Positions 36,765 to 46,565 of a stretch of 64,000 nucleotides of DNA are shown here, piece by piece. The translations under genes and the position numbers were made by a program. The DNA comes from Fuerstiella sp. (GTDB taxonomy: Bacteria; Planctomycetota; Planctomycetia; Planctomycetales; Planctomycetaceae). Location of the stretch: the NCBI GenBank assembly GCA_022447225.1, contig JAKVAZ010000001.1:277822-341821 (forward strand). The letters run 5' to 3'. The notes below the pieces were generated by a model that worked only from the letters and a program-made list of their open reading frames with translations, made no database searches and was not told the origin of the DNA. Every line of letters starts with the position of its first letter. The stretch's first letter is position 1.

Positions 36765-38042
36765 ATGTTCCGTCGATCATGGAAGACGTTCCTGGCGGGT
36801 ATGTTGGTCGTTGGAGGATTGCCCGGCTATACATTCGCGGGTGACGAATCTTGTGCTTCACAGGCCGGGCTTGACTGTCAGGGCTGTCAAAAGCTGTTTT
36901 CAGACGTGGGTCAGAAACTGACCGACCAGCTCGCGTCAATGAGTTGCTGCAGCGAATCCTCCTGCTGTGCACCTGAGTCCGTCGCCGAATGTGCAGATCC
37001 CGGCTGTGGAGAAGGCTGCGTTCTTGGTCTCGATGATGCACATGATGGCATCAATTTTGGTGGCTGGATTCAGATGGGCTACCACAGTGGAGTCACGCCC
37101 AACGCAAGCGATGTTTACGACGCAGGCTCGTTTAACAACCATCCTCACCGGATCAATCTTCATCAGGGCTGGTTGTTTGCCGAAAAGGTTGCCGATGGCA
37201 GTTGTGGGATGGACTGGGGTTTCCGCGCTGATTTGATGTACGGTGTGGATGCAGCCGATACTCAGGCTTTTGGAAATCCTGAGGGGAACTGGGACTACCT
37301 CAATGGTTGGGACCATGGTCAGTACGGCTTTGCGATGCCGCAGTTGTACGCCGAAGTCGCCAGTGGCGACTGGAGTGTCAAGGTGGGGCACTTTTTCACC
37401 CTGATCGGCTATGAAGTTGTTACCGCGCCGGATAACTTCTTCTACAGTCATGCGTTGACCATGTTCAACAGTGAACCGTTTACTCACACCGGAGCGATTG
37501 GTACGTATTCGGTCACGGACGATACGTCGGTATATGCCGGTTGGACCGCTGGATGGGATACTGGTTTTGACAGTCTCAACGGGGGAAGCAACTTTTTGGG
37601 TGGCTTCAGTACACCGTTGACAGATGACATTACTTTCACCTACATGACGACAGCTGGAGACTTTGGCTGGCGTAACAATGGGTACTCTCACAGCCTGGTC
37701 TTCGATGCTACGCTGACCGACGACCTGAACTATGTCCTGCAGAGTGACCTGGTGGACACTAATTCGCCTGCCCGGGCATCGCAAAGTGCCTTTGCTGGTC
37801 CTGGCGAAGAACTGGGAATCAACCAGTATCTGTTCTATACTGTGGATGACAACGTTAAGGTTGGTACCCGGGTGGAGTGGTGGAAACGCGATGGCAACTC
37901 ACAGTATGCCGCCACCTTTGGTGTCAATGTTAAGCCAATGGACAACGTGATCATTCGACCGGAATATCGGCACGACTGGTCTGTCCCTGGTGGAATTGGG
38001 ACTGCATCGACCTTCGGTGTGGATGCTATCCTGACTTACTAA
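36765..38042 (+). CDS. BBP2-type outer-membrane porin (OmpL-like)
   Basis: A 425-residue porin. A signal peptide (residues 1-26, ending YTFAG) is followed by an unusual Cys-rich segment of about 65 residues with ten Cys. Then comes the barrel, opening INFGGWIQMGYHSGV. Barrel hallmarks are HQGWLFAEK, GFRADLMYGVDAADTQAFG, MPQLYAEVASGDWSVKVGHF and the closing strand IIRPEYRHDWSVPG ... FGVDAILTY. This matches the putative beta-barrel porin-2 family (BBP2). It has a strong ribosome binding site and a strong terminator 44 bases after the stop, so it is a single-gene, probably highly expressed unit. Confidence 0.88.
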   Translation: MFRRSWKTFLAGMLVVGGLPGYTFAGDESCASQAGLDCQGCQKLFSDVGQKLTDQLASMSCCSESSCCAPESVAECADPGCGEGCVLGLDDAHDGINFGGWIQMGYHSGVTPNASDVYDAGSFNNHPHRINLHQGWLFAEKVADGSCGMDWGFRADLMYGVDAADTQAFGNPEGNWDYLNGWDHGQYGFAMPQLYAEVASGDWSVKVGHFFTLIGYEVVTAPDNFFYSHALTMFNSEPFTHTGAIGTYSVTDDTSVYAGWTAGWDTGFDSLNGGSNFLGGFSTPLTDDITFTYMTTAGDFGWRNNGYSHSLVFDATLTDDLNYVLQSDLVDTNSPARASQSAFAGPGEELGINQYLFYTVDDNVKVGTRVEWWKRDGNSQYAATFGVNVKPMDNVIIRPEYRHDWSVPGGIGTASTFGVDAILTY

Positions 38043-38085
38043 TTCGGCGATTTGATCCCGCAATCAAATCTCTGGTTAAACGGAA

Positions 38086-38118
38086 CCTGACTGCTGTTTA
38101 CAGCAGTCAGGTTTTTTT
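38086..38118 (+). terminator. Intrinsic terminator of the porin gene
   Basis: CCTGACTGCTG (38086-38096), loop TTTA, and CAGCAGTCAGG (38101-38111) form a perfect 11-bp stem, followed by seven T. It starts 44 bases after the porin stop codon. This is the clearest Rho-independent terminator in the window. Confidence 0.95.
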
Positions 38119-38260
38119 GTGCGCACATCTGCTGCGGACAAAAAAGACAGCACACGAATCGACTTCTGCTCGCTCGCCCAACGGTCAGCTCTGAATTTGC
38201 GTATGGATCAGGGAAGTCTTCAGCTCCGCCCTTCAGTCCGTCCTCCAAACCAGCCACATC

Positions 38261-39019
38261 GTGACCGTTATACAAACTACCGAACTCACCAAAAGGTTTT
38301 CTTCCGCGGAAGGCGAAGACGTTGTAGCCGTGGACCGTGTTTCATTTGACGTGAATTCCGGTGAGGTGTTTGGTCTTCTTGGGCCTAATGGAGCCGGGAA
38401 AACGACGACTCTGCGGATGATGCTGGGCCTGTTGCAGCCGACGAGTGGTGATGCGTCGATCGATGGATGTTCGGTTGCCCGGAACCCGAATCGTGTCAAA
38501 CGGCTTGTGGGTTTCGTTTCCACGAGTGTTGGTGTTTATCAGTGGCTGACTCCACGAGAGATGCTGTCGTTTGTGGCGGATCTGTACGACGTGCCTGCAG
38601 TAGTCTCCCGGGAACGCACGGAACATCTGGCGCGTTTACTGGACTTTGAATCCTTTATCGACCGTCGCTGTGGAGTTCTCAGTACCGGGCAAAAACAGCG
38701 CATCAACCTCGCACGCGCGCTCATTCACGATCCTCCTGTCATGTTGCTGGACGAACCCACACGAGGTCTGGACATCGTTGGCAGTCAGGTGATCTTCGAC
38801 TATCTTCAGCACCTGCGGAATCAAGGCAAAGCCGTTGTCATCTGCACACATCGGCTCGACGAGGCGGAGCGGTTTGGTGATCGCTTTGGATTGATGCATC
38901 ATGGAGCAATGCAGCTTGTCGGTACGCTAAGTGAACTTCGCAGTTCTACCGGCCTGCGCGGACTGACCGACATCTTTATTCAGCTGATGATGTCTGTGTC
39001 TGCGGAGTCATCTGCATGA
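38261..39019 (+). CDS. ABC transporter ATP-binding protein (NatA-like)
   Basis: A 252-residue ABC ATPase. Walker A is GLLGPNGAGKTTTLRMMLGL near residue 40, the signature appears as VLSTGQKQRINLARALIHDP near residue 145 (the usual LSGGQ is LSTGQ), Walker B is VMLLDEPTRGLDI, and the switch His is in VVICTHRLDEAERFGD. It resembles NatA/CcmA-type exporters. The start is a GTG; the stop overlaps the ATG of the permease by four bases, so the two are translationally coupled. Probably exports sodium or another small substrate. Confidence 0.92.
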   Translation: MTVIQTTELTKRFSSAEGEDVVAVDRVSFDVNSGEVFGLLGPNGAGKTTTLRMMLGLLQPTSGDASIDGCSVARNPNRVKRLVGFVSTSVGVYQWLTPREMLSFVADLYDVPAVVSRERTEHLARLLDFESFIDRRCGVLSTGQKQRINLARALIHDPPVMLLDEPTRGLDIVGSQVIFDYLQHLRNQGKAVVICTHRLDEAERFGDRFGLMHHGAMQLVGTLSELRSSTGLRGLTDIFIQLMMSVSAESSA

Positions 39020-41181
39020 CGGTCTCATCCGGACTATCGGCATCACGTACGATGCGGCTGGCTCTGAAAGAGTTGCGCGAGATATTACGTGATCGTCGTA
39101 CGATTATGACGCTGATTCTAATGCCGCTGCTGATGTATCCGCTGCTGGGAGTGATCGTAAAACGCGGGTTGATCAGCAGCCTGGTATCCGTCGACGATAC
39201 TCTGTTTCGGCTTGCAGTGGAAACTGATGACGAAGCCAAACAGGTGAGTCTTCACCTCGCCGCAGGAGCGTTACTGCTGCCGCAGGAGTCCGCAGCCGGG
39301 GCAAAAACCAGTCTGGTATCTGAGCTGCCGGCCGTCTCGGACAGGAACAAACCTGCGGTGAAATTTTTCGTATTGTCTGCTGCATCCTCACTGGAAGCAG
39401 AACTCCGCAGCGGACACGCCGATATAGGAATCCGGGTTGTCCGATCGGCGAATTCTGAACGATCGTTTTGCTGGACACTGCTCCATCGAACTGACTCTCA
39501 GCTCAGTGTTGACGCCCGCAGCTATATTCTCAAACGCCTCAGGGCCCTCAATGATTATTACATCAAAGACACTCTTAAGCAGCACCAAATCGATGTGCAT
39601 CTGCCTGCTGACATCACAGAACAGACAGTGGAATCCCAGTCAGGACAGCAATCCCCGCTGATTACTTTCATTCCTTTAGTGCTGGTGCTGATGACCATGA
39701 CCGGTGCTGTCTACCCTGCCATCGACCTGACGGCAGGTGAACGTGAACGCGGCACGATGGAGATTCTGATTTCGTCGCCTGTTTCCCGGATGACGCTGCT
39801 GGGTGGAAAGTTCGTGGCTGTGCTTGCTGTGGCCATGCTGACGGCGTCTGTCAACATGGTTTCCATGTTCGCCACGCTGTTCACGCTGGGCCTGGACGGC
39901 GCTGTGCTCGGTGAGAGTGCTCGGCGAACCATCCCGCTGGTCATGCTTATGATGCTGGTTTTTGCGGGTTTCTTTTCAGCCGTTCTGCTGAGCATTACCA
40001 GCATTGCCCGCAGTTTTAAGGAAGCACAGGCTTACCTGATCCCGTTGATGCTGATTTCTCTGACCCCAGGTATGTTCAGCCTGATGCCTGACCTACAGAT
40101 GGGAATGTTTCTGGCAGTGACTCCGCTGGTCAATATCGTGTTAACCGGACGGGATCTGCTTCACGGCAACTTTAACCTGCTGTTGTTTACAATCGTTATT
40201 CTAAGTACGGCATGTTACGGAGTATTTGCGCTGGCTGTGGCAGCACGGATTTTCGGGTCCGATTCCGTACTGTATGGCGGCAGCGGATCGTGGACCGGGC
40301 TTATTTCCCGGAAGGACTCACCCCGGCCGGAAGTTGTTCCGTCAACAGCGGTATTAGCTCTGGCAATCGTGTTTCCTCTGTTCATCGTTGTGGGCAATAT
40401 TCCTGGCCGCATCGGCCAGACGTTTTCTCTGGGGCTGCCATCTGTTCTGTTAATGAACATCTGCGTGTTTTTGACCGTGTTCGTTGCTGTCCCCGTTGTC
40501 GTTGCGCGACTGTCGAATGTGTCCCTGATCCGCGGGCTGTCCCTGCGTCCGCGATTCCCGCTGATTTCTTGCCTTGCTGCAATCCTGTTCGGTCTTTCCA
40601 TGTGGGCCATTCTGTTCGAACTGAACCTTTTCGTCGGTATTGCTTCAAGGACCGAATCTCTGCGTCGAATGCTGGAAACATTAGTCGAGGACCTGGAGAA
40701 GACACCGCTGTCCGTCAAACTTGCGTCTCTGGCACTGGCTCCGGCAGTCTGCGAAGAATTATTCTTTCGGGGCTTTCTGCAAAATTCTTTGCGCAGCCGA
40801 TACTCGGCAGCGACTGCCATAACCGCCAGTGCCCTGCTGTTTGGTCTGTTTCACATTATGGTGCGGGATTCTTTGTTTATTGAGCGGATGATTCCCAGTT
40901 CGATCATGGGAGTCATTCTGGGGGCTATGTTGGAACGATCCGGAAGTGTCTTTCCCGGAATGTTGCTGCATACCATTCACAATGGTTTGCTGTTGTGCGT
41001 GGCGCATTATAAGACGCAGCTTGAGCATCTTGGCATCGGACTCGAACAGCGAAGTCATCTGCCGCCAGAATGGCTTGCTGCAACCGTTTTTATGGCCGTC
41101 GTCGCTGCATACCTGCTGTGGCGTACCAAGCCCGTTGAGCAATGTTCTGCCCTGTCCGGAATCGGGGAGTCTGTCGAATGA
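39016..41181 (+). CDS. ABC permease fused to a CPBP intramembrane protease
   Basis: A 721-residue membrane protein with two parts. Residues about 1-420 are a NatB-type ABC-2 permease: an N-terminal ALKELREILRDRRTIMTLIL segment, a large periplasmic loop, then GERERGTMEILISSPVSRMT and several membrane spans. Residues about 430-700 form a CPBP (CAAX protease/bacteriocin-processing) domain with the catalytic motif VCEELFFRGFLQNSLRS near residue 577, LFGLFHIMVRDSL, and LHTIHNGLLL. The fusion occurs in several planctomycetes. The ATPase partner is encoded just upstream with a 4-base overlap. The role of the protease half is unknown. Confidence 0.9.
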   Translation: MTVSSGLSASRTMRLALKELREILRDRRTIMTLILMPLLMYPLLGVIVKRGLISSLVSVDDTLFRLAVETDDEAKQVSLHLAAGALLLPQESAAGAKTSLVSELPAVSDRNKPAVKFFVLSAASSLEAELRSGHADIGIRVVRSANSERSFCWTLLHRTDSQLSVDARSYILKRLRALNDYYIKDTLKQHQIDVHLPADITEQTVESQSGQQSPLITFIPLVLVLMTMTGAVYPAIDLTAGERERGTMEILISSPVSRMTLLGGKFVAVLAVAMLTASVNMVSMFATLFTLGLDGAVLGESARRTIPLVMLMMLVFAGFFSAVLLSITSIARSFKEAQAYLIPLMLISLTPGMFSLMPDLQMGMFLAVTPLVNIVLTGRDLLHGNFNLLLFTIVILSTACYGVFALAVAARIFGSDSVLYGGSGSWTGLISRKDSPRPEVVPSTAVLALAIVFPLFIVVGNIPGRIGQTFSLGLPSVLLMNICVFLTVFVAVPVVVARLSNVSLIRGLSLRPRFPLISCLAAILFGLSMWAILFELNLFVGIASRTESLRRMLETLVEDLEKTPLSVKLASLALAPAVCEELFFRGFLQNSLRSRYSAATAITASALLFGLFHIMVRDSLFIERMIPSSIMGVILGAMLERSGSVFPGMLLHTIHNGLLLCVAHYKTQLEHLGIGLEQRSHLPPEWLAATVFMAVVAAYLLWRTKPVEQCSALSGIGESVE

Positions 41182-41346
41182 CCTTGCCAGGTTCGAATAA
41201 TGAATGTCAGGAATCCCACCGGAAGCACGTTGGACAGCACGTTGCAGATCAAAGACTGGCACCTATAATCTGATTAACTCGCCGTGAGTTCACAGAAATT
41301 CCAGTGAAGTAACTGCATCGACTCCTCCTGGTTCAGGGAATGCCGA

Positions 41347-42114
41347 TTGGACGCTGTCTGCCGAATTCTCAGCCTTCCGGCTGTCATTTTGTCGCAAATC
41401 CCCGGGATTGGCCCCGTTGTCAAGGCAGTCTCCACGTCTGTCGGGCAGAAGGTGCTGATGGCCGTCACGGGGTTGCTGCTGTGTGGGTTTCTTGTGACTC
41501 ATCTGGCCGGAAATCTGCTGCTGTACGCTGGTGCAGAGAAATTTAATCATTACGCAGAGTCTCTGCACAGCTGGGGGCTTTTGCTCAATGCGGCAGAAGT
41601 TGGTCTGTTCTCCCTCTTTATGGCACACATTGGTCTGGCCTGTTCCACGACTGCGATGAATCGGCAGGCGCGGTGCAGAAAATACGCTCAAAAAGAAAGC
41701 AAGCAGGAACCGTTCGCTCTGCCGGGCGGAGGTGCCTCCGGCTGGATGTTTGTCACCGGCGTGATGATTGGCTTGTTTCTGATCGTTCACGTGACGGATA
41801 TGCGGCTCAAGAAAAATCCGTTCATCGACTACAGTCCTGCATATCAAAACGGTCCGGATGCTCCTCCGGATGAATTTGTTGCCGTTCGGCTGGTTCTTAC
41901 AAACTGGACAACATTAGTCTATGTCATGGGACTGTTGGCACTGGGGATTCACCTGAGCCACGGATTCCGTAGTGCACTGCAAACGCTGGGTATCAATCAT
42001 CCACGATGGAATCCTCTGCTGGAAATCATCAGTCTGCTTTTCGCCTGGACCATTACTCTCGGATTTTTCAGCCTGGTGATCTGGGCGGCATTGACGTCCG
42101 GGACTTCGAATTGA
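41347..42114 (+). CDS. sdhC: Succinate dehydrogenase cytochrome b558 subunit
   Basis: A 255-residue, five-span membrane subunit of succinate:quinone reductase, type B (diheme, single anchor subunit). His residues that could hold the hemes lie in FLVTHLAGNLLLYAG, YAESLHSWG, MAHIGLACST, LFLIVHVTDMR and LGIHLSHGFRSALQTLGINH. The frame opens with a TTG codon at 41347 and no in-frame ATG lies nearby upstream; a start at the internal ATG at 41458 would remove the first helix region. Gene order sdhC-sdhA-sdhB with short gaps indicates one operon. It anchors the complex in the inner membrane and passes electrons to menaquinone or a similar quinone. Confidence 0.92.
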   Translation: MDAVCRILSLPAVILSQIPGIGPVVKAVSTSVGQKVLMAVTGLLLCGFLVTHLAGNLLLYAGAEKFNHYAESLHSWGLLLNAAEVGLFSLFMAHIGLACSTTAMNRQARCRKYAQKESKQEPFALPGGGASGWMFVTGVMIGLFLIVHVTDMRLKKNPFIDYSPAYQNGPDAPPDEFVAVRLVLTNWTTLVYVMGLLALGIHLSHGFRSALQTLGINHPRWNPLLEIISLLFAWTITLGFFSLVIWAALTSGTSN

Positions 42115-42159
42115 TGACTCAGGGATCTCACCCATTTCCTTCCGCCAAAGGTCGACCTG

Positions 42160-44091
42160 ATGGCTCGCGTGGCAAGCGAAACACTCAAATCCGGAGTGCC
42201 CGACGGCCCCATTGAACAAAAGTGGGACAAACATCGCTTCAACATGAAGTTGGTGAATCCCGCAAATAAGCGCAAATTCAATGTGATCGTTGTCGGGACA
42301 GGACTTGCCGGCGGAGCTGCCGCTGCGTCTCTGGCAGAATTGGGTTATCACGTCAAATCATTTTGTTTTCAGGACAGTCCTCGCCGGGCCCACAGTATTG
42401 CTGCTCAGGGGGGGATCAACGCTGCCAAGAACTATCCCAATGACGGCGACAGTATCTGGCGTTTGTTCTACGACACTGTCAAGGGCGGCGACTATCGAGC
42501 GCGAGAGGCAAATGTTCATCGCCTCGCACAAGTCAGTAACAATATCATTGACCAGTGCGTTGCCCAGGGTGTTCCTTTTGCCCGTGAATACGGTGGAACC
42601 CTGGCCAACCGCTCGTTCGGCGGGGCGCAGGTTTCTCGAACCTTTTACTGCCGCGGCCAGACCGGTCAACAACTGCTGCTGGGGGCCTACCAGGCTCTCA
42701 TGCGGCAGGCTCAGCTTGGTAAAGTCGAGATCTGTGCCCGACGTGAAATGCTGGAACTGATTGTTGTCGACGGGGTCGCTCGTGGAATTGTTGTTCGCAA
42801 CCTGACCACTGGTCAGCTTGAATCTCACACGGCCGATGCCGTAGTTCTCTGTACCGGTGGCTATGGAAACGTTTTTTATCTGTCGACCAATGCCAGAGGC
42901 TGCAACGTCACCGCAGCCTGGCGATGTCACAGACAGGGTGCGTACTTTGCGAACCCCTGTTTCACCCAAATTCATCCCACCTGCATTCCGGTGAGCGGTG
43001 ATTATCAGTCCAAGCTGACTTTGATGAGCGAGAGTCTGCGAAATGACGGGCGTGTGTGGGTCCCCAGTAAAGCGGAGGATCCCCGGCTTCCCTCTGACAT
43101 CCCGGAAGAGGAACGAGACTATTTTCTGGAGCGTCGGTATCCGGCTTTCGGCAATCTTGTGCCTCGTGATGTGGCGTCACGAGCATCTAAGGAACGCTGT
43201 GATGCCGGTTTTGGTGTGGGGGAAACACGGCTTTCTGTGTATCTCGATTTCAAAGACGCCATTCAACGCGACGGTGAAGACGCTGTCCGCAAAAAGTACA
43301 GCAACCTGTTTCACATGTACCGTAAGATCACGGCCGAAAATCCATACGAAGTTCCGATGAGAATCTACCCTGCCGTTCACTACACCATGGGTGGTTTGTG
43401 GGTGGATTACAATCTGATGAGTAATCTGCCAGGTCTGTTCGTGCTGGGAGAGGCAAATTTTTCAGATCATGGTGCAAATCGGCTTGGTGCCAGTGCTCTC
43501 ATGCAGGGGCTGTCAGATGGATACTTTGTCATTCCGTATACCATTGGTGACCACCTGGCAACCGGTGAGCTGCCCGAAATTCCGGAGGATCATCCTGCCT
43601 GCAGGAAAGCTTTGGCGTCGGCTAAAAATCGGATTGACCGGTTGATGTCTATCGGCGGGAAGCGTTCAGTCGACAGTTTCCATCGGGAACTTGGTCAAAT
43701 CATGTGGGACAGGTGCGGAATGGCTCGCAACAAAGCCGGACTGCAAACCGCCATCAGCGAGATTCGTGATTTGCGCCGTGAGTTCTGGGACAACGTCAGA
43801 GTCCTCGGCCAAGGCAGTACACTTAATCAGTCCATTGAAAAGGCCGGTCGAGTTGCTGATTTTCTGGAGTTTGGTGAATTGCTGGCGACTGATGCTCTGG
43901 AACGGGAGGAATCCTGTGGAGGCCATTTCCGTGAGGAGTATCAGACCGACGAAGGTGAAGCCCGTCGAAATGATGACGAATTTATGCACGTTGCTGCATG
44001 GGAGTTTCATGGTGTTGGAGAAGACCCGACGATGCACAAAGAGGTACTGAACTTCGACCATGTTCCTCCGTCGACCAGGAGTTACAAATAA
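42160..44091 (+). CDS. sdhA: Succinate dehydrogenase flavoprotein subunit
   Basis: A 643-residue FAD subunit. FAD-binding Rossmann motif [20 protein letters not shown] near residue 45, the covalent FAD His in [18 protein letters not shown], and catalytic-site segments [37 protein letters not shown] and [40 protein letters not shown] closes the FAD site. It oxidises succinate to fumarate in the citric acid cycle. The ATG at 42160 is used here; M29 (42244) is a possible later start. The TAA stop shares a base with the sdhB start (TAATG). Confidence 0.96.
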   Translation: MARVASETLKSGVPDGPIEQKWDKHRFNMKLVNPANKRKFNVIVVGTGLAGGAAAASLAELGYHVKSFCFQDSPRRAHSIAAQGGINAAKNYPNDGDSIWRLFYDTVKGGDYRAREANVHRLAQVSNNIIDQCVAQGVPFAREYGGTLANRSFGGAQVSRTFYCRGQTGQQLLLGAYQALMRQAQLGKVEICARREMLELIVVDGVARGIVVRNLTTGQLESHTADAVVLCTGGYGNVFYLSTNARGCNVTAAWRCHRQGAYFANPCFTQIHPTCIPVSGDYQSKLTLMSESLRNDGRVWVPSKAEDPRLPSDIPEEERDYFLERRYPAFGNLVPRDVASRASKERCDAGFGVGETRLSVYLDFKDAIQRDGEDAVRKKYSNLFHMYRKITAENPYEVPMRIYPAVHYTMGGLWVDYNLMSNLPGLFVLGEANFSDHGANRLGASALMQGLSDGYFVIPYTIGDHLATGELPEIPEDHPACRKALASAKNRIDRLMSIGGKRSVDSFHRELGQIMWDRCGMARNKAGLQTAISEIRDLRREFWDNVRVLGQGSTLNQSIEKAGRVADFLEFGELLATDALEREESCGGHFREEYQTDEGEARRNDDEFMHVAAWEFHGVGEDPTMHKEVLNFDHVPPSTRSYK

Positions 44092-44852
44092 TGAGTGACG
44101 AGCAACTCAGTCTGACTCTTCGCGTCTGGCGGCAGGACGGACCGGATGACCCAGGCGCGTTTCACGATTACCAGCTGGACGGTGTCAGTCCCCATATGTC
44201 CTTTCTTGAAATGCTGGACGTACTCAATGAACAGCTGGTTGCCTCAGGCAAAGAACCGGTTGAATTTGACCACGACTGCCGTGAAGGAATTTGTGGTATG
44301 TGCAGCCTGATGATCAACGGTCAGGCGCACGGACCGGATCAGGCTACTACAACCTGTCAACTGCACATGCGACGGTTCAACAGTGGTGACACCATCACGA
44401 TTGAGCCCTGGAGAGCAACTGCATTTCCGGTGGTACGCGACCTGGTGGTAGACCGATCGGCTTTTGACCGTGTCATTGGTTCCGGTGGGTATGTTTCTGT
44501 CAACACGGGTAACGCGCCGGACGGGAATGCCATCCCGGTCCCCGGAAAGACGCAGGAAGTCGCCATGGACGCAGCCGCCTGCATTGGCTGCGGTGCCTGT
44601 GTGGCGGCCTGCAAGAACGCCTCTGCAATGCTGTTTGTGTCTGCAAAAGTCTCACAGATGGCCGTGTTGCCGCAGGGCAGGACAGAACGGACCGAGCGGG
44701 TTCTGGGTATGGTCGCTCAAATGGATAAAGAAGGATTCGGATCGTGTACCAACACCTCTGAATGCGAAGCCGCCTGTCCGGCTGAGATCTCCGTCGGACA
44801 TATTGCCAGACTGAATCGCGAATACACTCGGGCTGTTCTGACGGCCAGGTAA
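44091..44852 (+). CDS. sdhB: Succinate dehydrogenase iron-sulfur subunit
   Basis: A 253-residue iron-sulfur protein. The [2Fe-2S] ligands are in [20 protein letters not shown] and a later TTTCQLH; the C-terminal ferredoxin part has [13 protein letters not shown] and a second group [16 protein letters not shown]. The start at 44091 is set by the 1-base overlap with the sdhA stop; an open frame continues upstream but has no conserved sequence. It passes electrons from FAD to the diheme anchor SdhC. Confidence 0.95.
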   Translation: MSDEQLSLTLRVWRQDGPDDPGAFHDYQLDGVSPHMSFLEMLDVLNEQLVASGKEPVEFDHDCREGICGMCSLMINGQAHGPDQATTTCQLHMRRFNSGDTITIEPWRATAFPVVRDLVVDRSAFDRVIGSGGYVSVNTGNAPDGNAIPVPGKTQEVAMDAAACIGCGACVAACKNASAMLFVSAKVSQMAVLPQGRTERTERVLGMVAQMDKEGFGSCTNTSECEAACPAEISVGHIARLNREYTRAVLTAR

Positions 44853-44913
44853 CACCCTTTTTCGTTCCGTGTTTGACGGCCTTTTACTGAAAATACAGCC
44901 TGAAGGCAGCACA

Positions 44914-45216
44914 ATGGCAGCACGTGACTATTCCAAATATCAGCAAAAGGTGATTAAACGGTTCTACGAGAACCGAGATCAAATCGATGATCAAAAGCTG
45001 AGTGAGCTGGTGACCAGTCTGTATCTGGCCACTGAAAAACAAAAGCCGAAGCTCTGGCAGCGTGCTAAAGACATTATGGATCGTATGCAGTTGCCTCCGA
45101 AACGGGTTCAGCATGTGATGGAATCAGAAGATCCGATTGTGCTGGCAAAAATCGTCGAAGAATTGCAGAGCGGGAAACTCAAACGAGGCTCACAGAAGAA
45201 AAAAAAACCGGAGTGA
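44914..45216 (+). CDS. Small conserved hypothetical protein
   Basis: A 100-residue, highly charged helical protein (MAARDYSKYQQKVIKRFYEN start, lysine-rich tail SQKKKKPE). No family is recognised by name, though similar short proteins occur beside sdhB in planctomycetes as far as I can recall. GAAGG stands before the ATG at 44914, which is a better start than the earlier frame opening at 44869. The basic tail suggests nucleic-acid or ribosome contact, but this is inference. It follows sdhB by 61 bases and may share its transcript. Confidence 0.65.
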   Translation: MAARDYSKYQQKVIKRFYENRDQIDDQKLSELVTSLYLATEKQKPKLWQRAKDIMDRMQLPPKRVQHVMESEDPIVLAKIVEELQSGKLKRGSQKKKKPE

Positions 45217-45381
45217 ACCCATTCAGCCGGCCCGTGTCCATTCGGTCTTTGTGACCGATCACTCCGGGTGATAGTTTTGTCCGACCGGTCGATTCCGTTT
45301 TGACTCTGTAAAGTCACGAAAAATGATTCGTTATGTCGGTACCTTTCTCGTCCGGCTCACTGAGTGACCCGGATCGGGTCT

Positions 45382-45801
45382 ATGGAATGCGTTCGGATGG
45401 TCAACGACGACATATCAGCCGGTACCCGTCAGCCGGTCCGATTCATTCAGACGACGAGCGTTCGTCTGCGCACCACCCGGGAATTTCGGCGCTGCTATGA
45501 GGCAGGTCGTCCGGTGGGAGACAGATATCTCTTACTGTTTGCTGCGGTAAACGATCAGCCCTACCCGCGGTTTGGCGTTAGTGTGTCGAAGAAACATGGA
45601 AACGCAGCCCGGCGAAACCGAAAAAAACGAATGCTGAGAGAAGCATTTCGACTTGCTCAGCACGACTTGCCGGGACTTGACTTCGTTTTGGTTCCCCGGC
45701 AGACAGACGATGCGACTCTGCGGGACTACATCACGTCACTTGTGCGTCTGGCAACTCAGCTGTGGACCCGAATCGAACCAAATCAGCAGACCAATGCCTG
45801 A
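45382..45801 (+). CDS. rnpA: Ribonuclease P protein component
   Basis: About 139 residues. The RnpA core is evident: VRLRTTREFRRCYEAGRPVG, then FGVSVSKKHGNAARRNRKKR with the RNR-type motif, MLREAFRLAQHDLPGLDFVL and a final LVRLATQLWTRI. It binds the catalytic RNA and helps 5' maturation of tRNA. The first 25 residues are less conserved, so the start could be the GTG at 45364, the ATG at 45382 or the ATG at 45397. The usual neighbour rpmH is not seen just upstream, where a small hypothetical gene and sdhB stand instead. Confidence 0.88.
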   Translation: MECVRMVNDDISAGTRQPVRFIQTTSVRLRTTREFRRCYEAGRPVGDRYLLLFAAVNDQPYPRFGVSVSKKHGNAARRNRKKRMLREAFRLAQHDLPGLDFVLVPRQTDDATLRDYITSLVRLATQLWTRIEPNQQTNA

Positions 45802-45983
45802 AGAGGATTGTCACAAACAGGTCCTGCCGTAACCTTTGGCGAGTCACCAAAAAAAAACCGGGCAGCTGAACAATCGTCCGGCTGTCACAGTTCATCCGTC
45901 CAAAAAGAAAGGCCGGCTTCAGTCATTGTCATACAGAGCACCGACGTTGCTTTCAGCGGTGTCATGTTGTTACAGCAGACAAT

Positions 45984-46565
45984 TCAGTCGTCATCGATCA
46001 ATTCAAGGTCACCTTCTCCAAAGACCATTTCGATCGCTTCAACGGAAACACCACCGTCGACGGCCAGTGTGGCATCATCCAGCACAACCACTTCTTCACT
46101 TTCACTGCCATGGCCGACAGCTTTAATTTCTGAAGATTTGTTTGAAGTCTGTTCATGCGAAGAACGATCGGCTTCCGGTTGATCTTCAGAACTGGATGAC
46201 TGTCTGTAATTTGGTTTTCGAGGCAACCGGGTGGACGCATCATCAGACTGCCGGACGTCATGTTCCTGTGCAGAAATTCGGGCGACAAAGCAGACCGGAC
46301 CGATGGCCAGCTGCATTCCATCTTCAACAAAGTAACGTTTGCCGGGAACCGTTTTTTGGCCGTTCAGCCAGGTGCCATTGAAGCTTTCCAGGTCTGTGAC
46401 CGCAACACGGTTATCGTCAACTCGCAGGAAGCAGTGCCGCCGACTGACCTGTGGTGATGAAATTCGCAGATTGCAGTCGCCTGACCGGCCGATGACGACG
46501 TCATGTCGAATTGTGACCCGTCGAACGTTGGAGTTCAGTTGCAGCAACTCTAACACGACCTTCAT
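45984..46565 (-). CDS. FHA domain protein
   Basis: A 193-residue protein with one forkhead-associated domain in residues about 20-90: VIGRSGDCNLRISSPQVSRR, HCFLRVDDNRVAVTDLESFN and GTWLNGQK, carrying the conserved Gly-Arg, Ser, Arg-His and Asn-Gly. The rest is acidic and low in complexity, ending in DLELIDDD. FHA domains bind phosphothreonine, so it likely reads a Ser/Thr kinase signal; planctomycetes have many such kinases, none next door. It lies between rnpA and the lipB-like gene. Confidence 0.9.
   Translation of the reverse strand: MKVVLELLQLNSNVRRVTIRHDVVIGRSGDCNLRISSPQVSRRHCFLRVDDNRVAVTDLESFNGTWLNGQKTVPGKRYFVEDGMQLAIGPVCFVARISAQEHDVRQSDDASTRLPRKPNYRQSSSSEDQPEADRSSHEQTSNKSSEIKAVGHGSESEEVVVLDDATLAVDGGVSVEAIEMVFGEGDLELIDDD

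Noticed and set aside
38145..38716. LSTGQ in place of LSGGQ in the ABC ATPase as a sign of an inactive protein
   Set aside because: All other ATPase motifs are intact, and variation at this position is common among NatA/CcmA-type ATPases.
41185..41205. GGTTCGAAT after the permease gene, similar to a tRNA T-loop
   Set aside because: No matching stem or cloverleaf could be found; it overlaps the end of a coding region.
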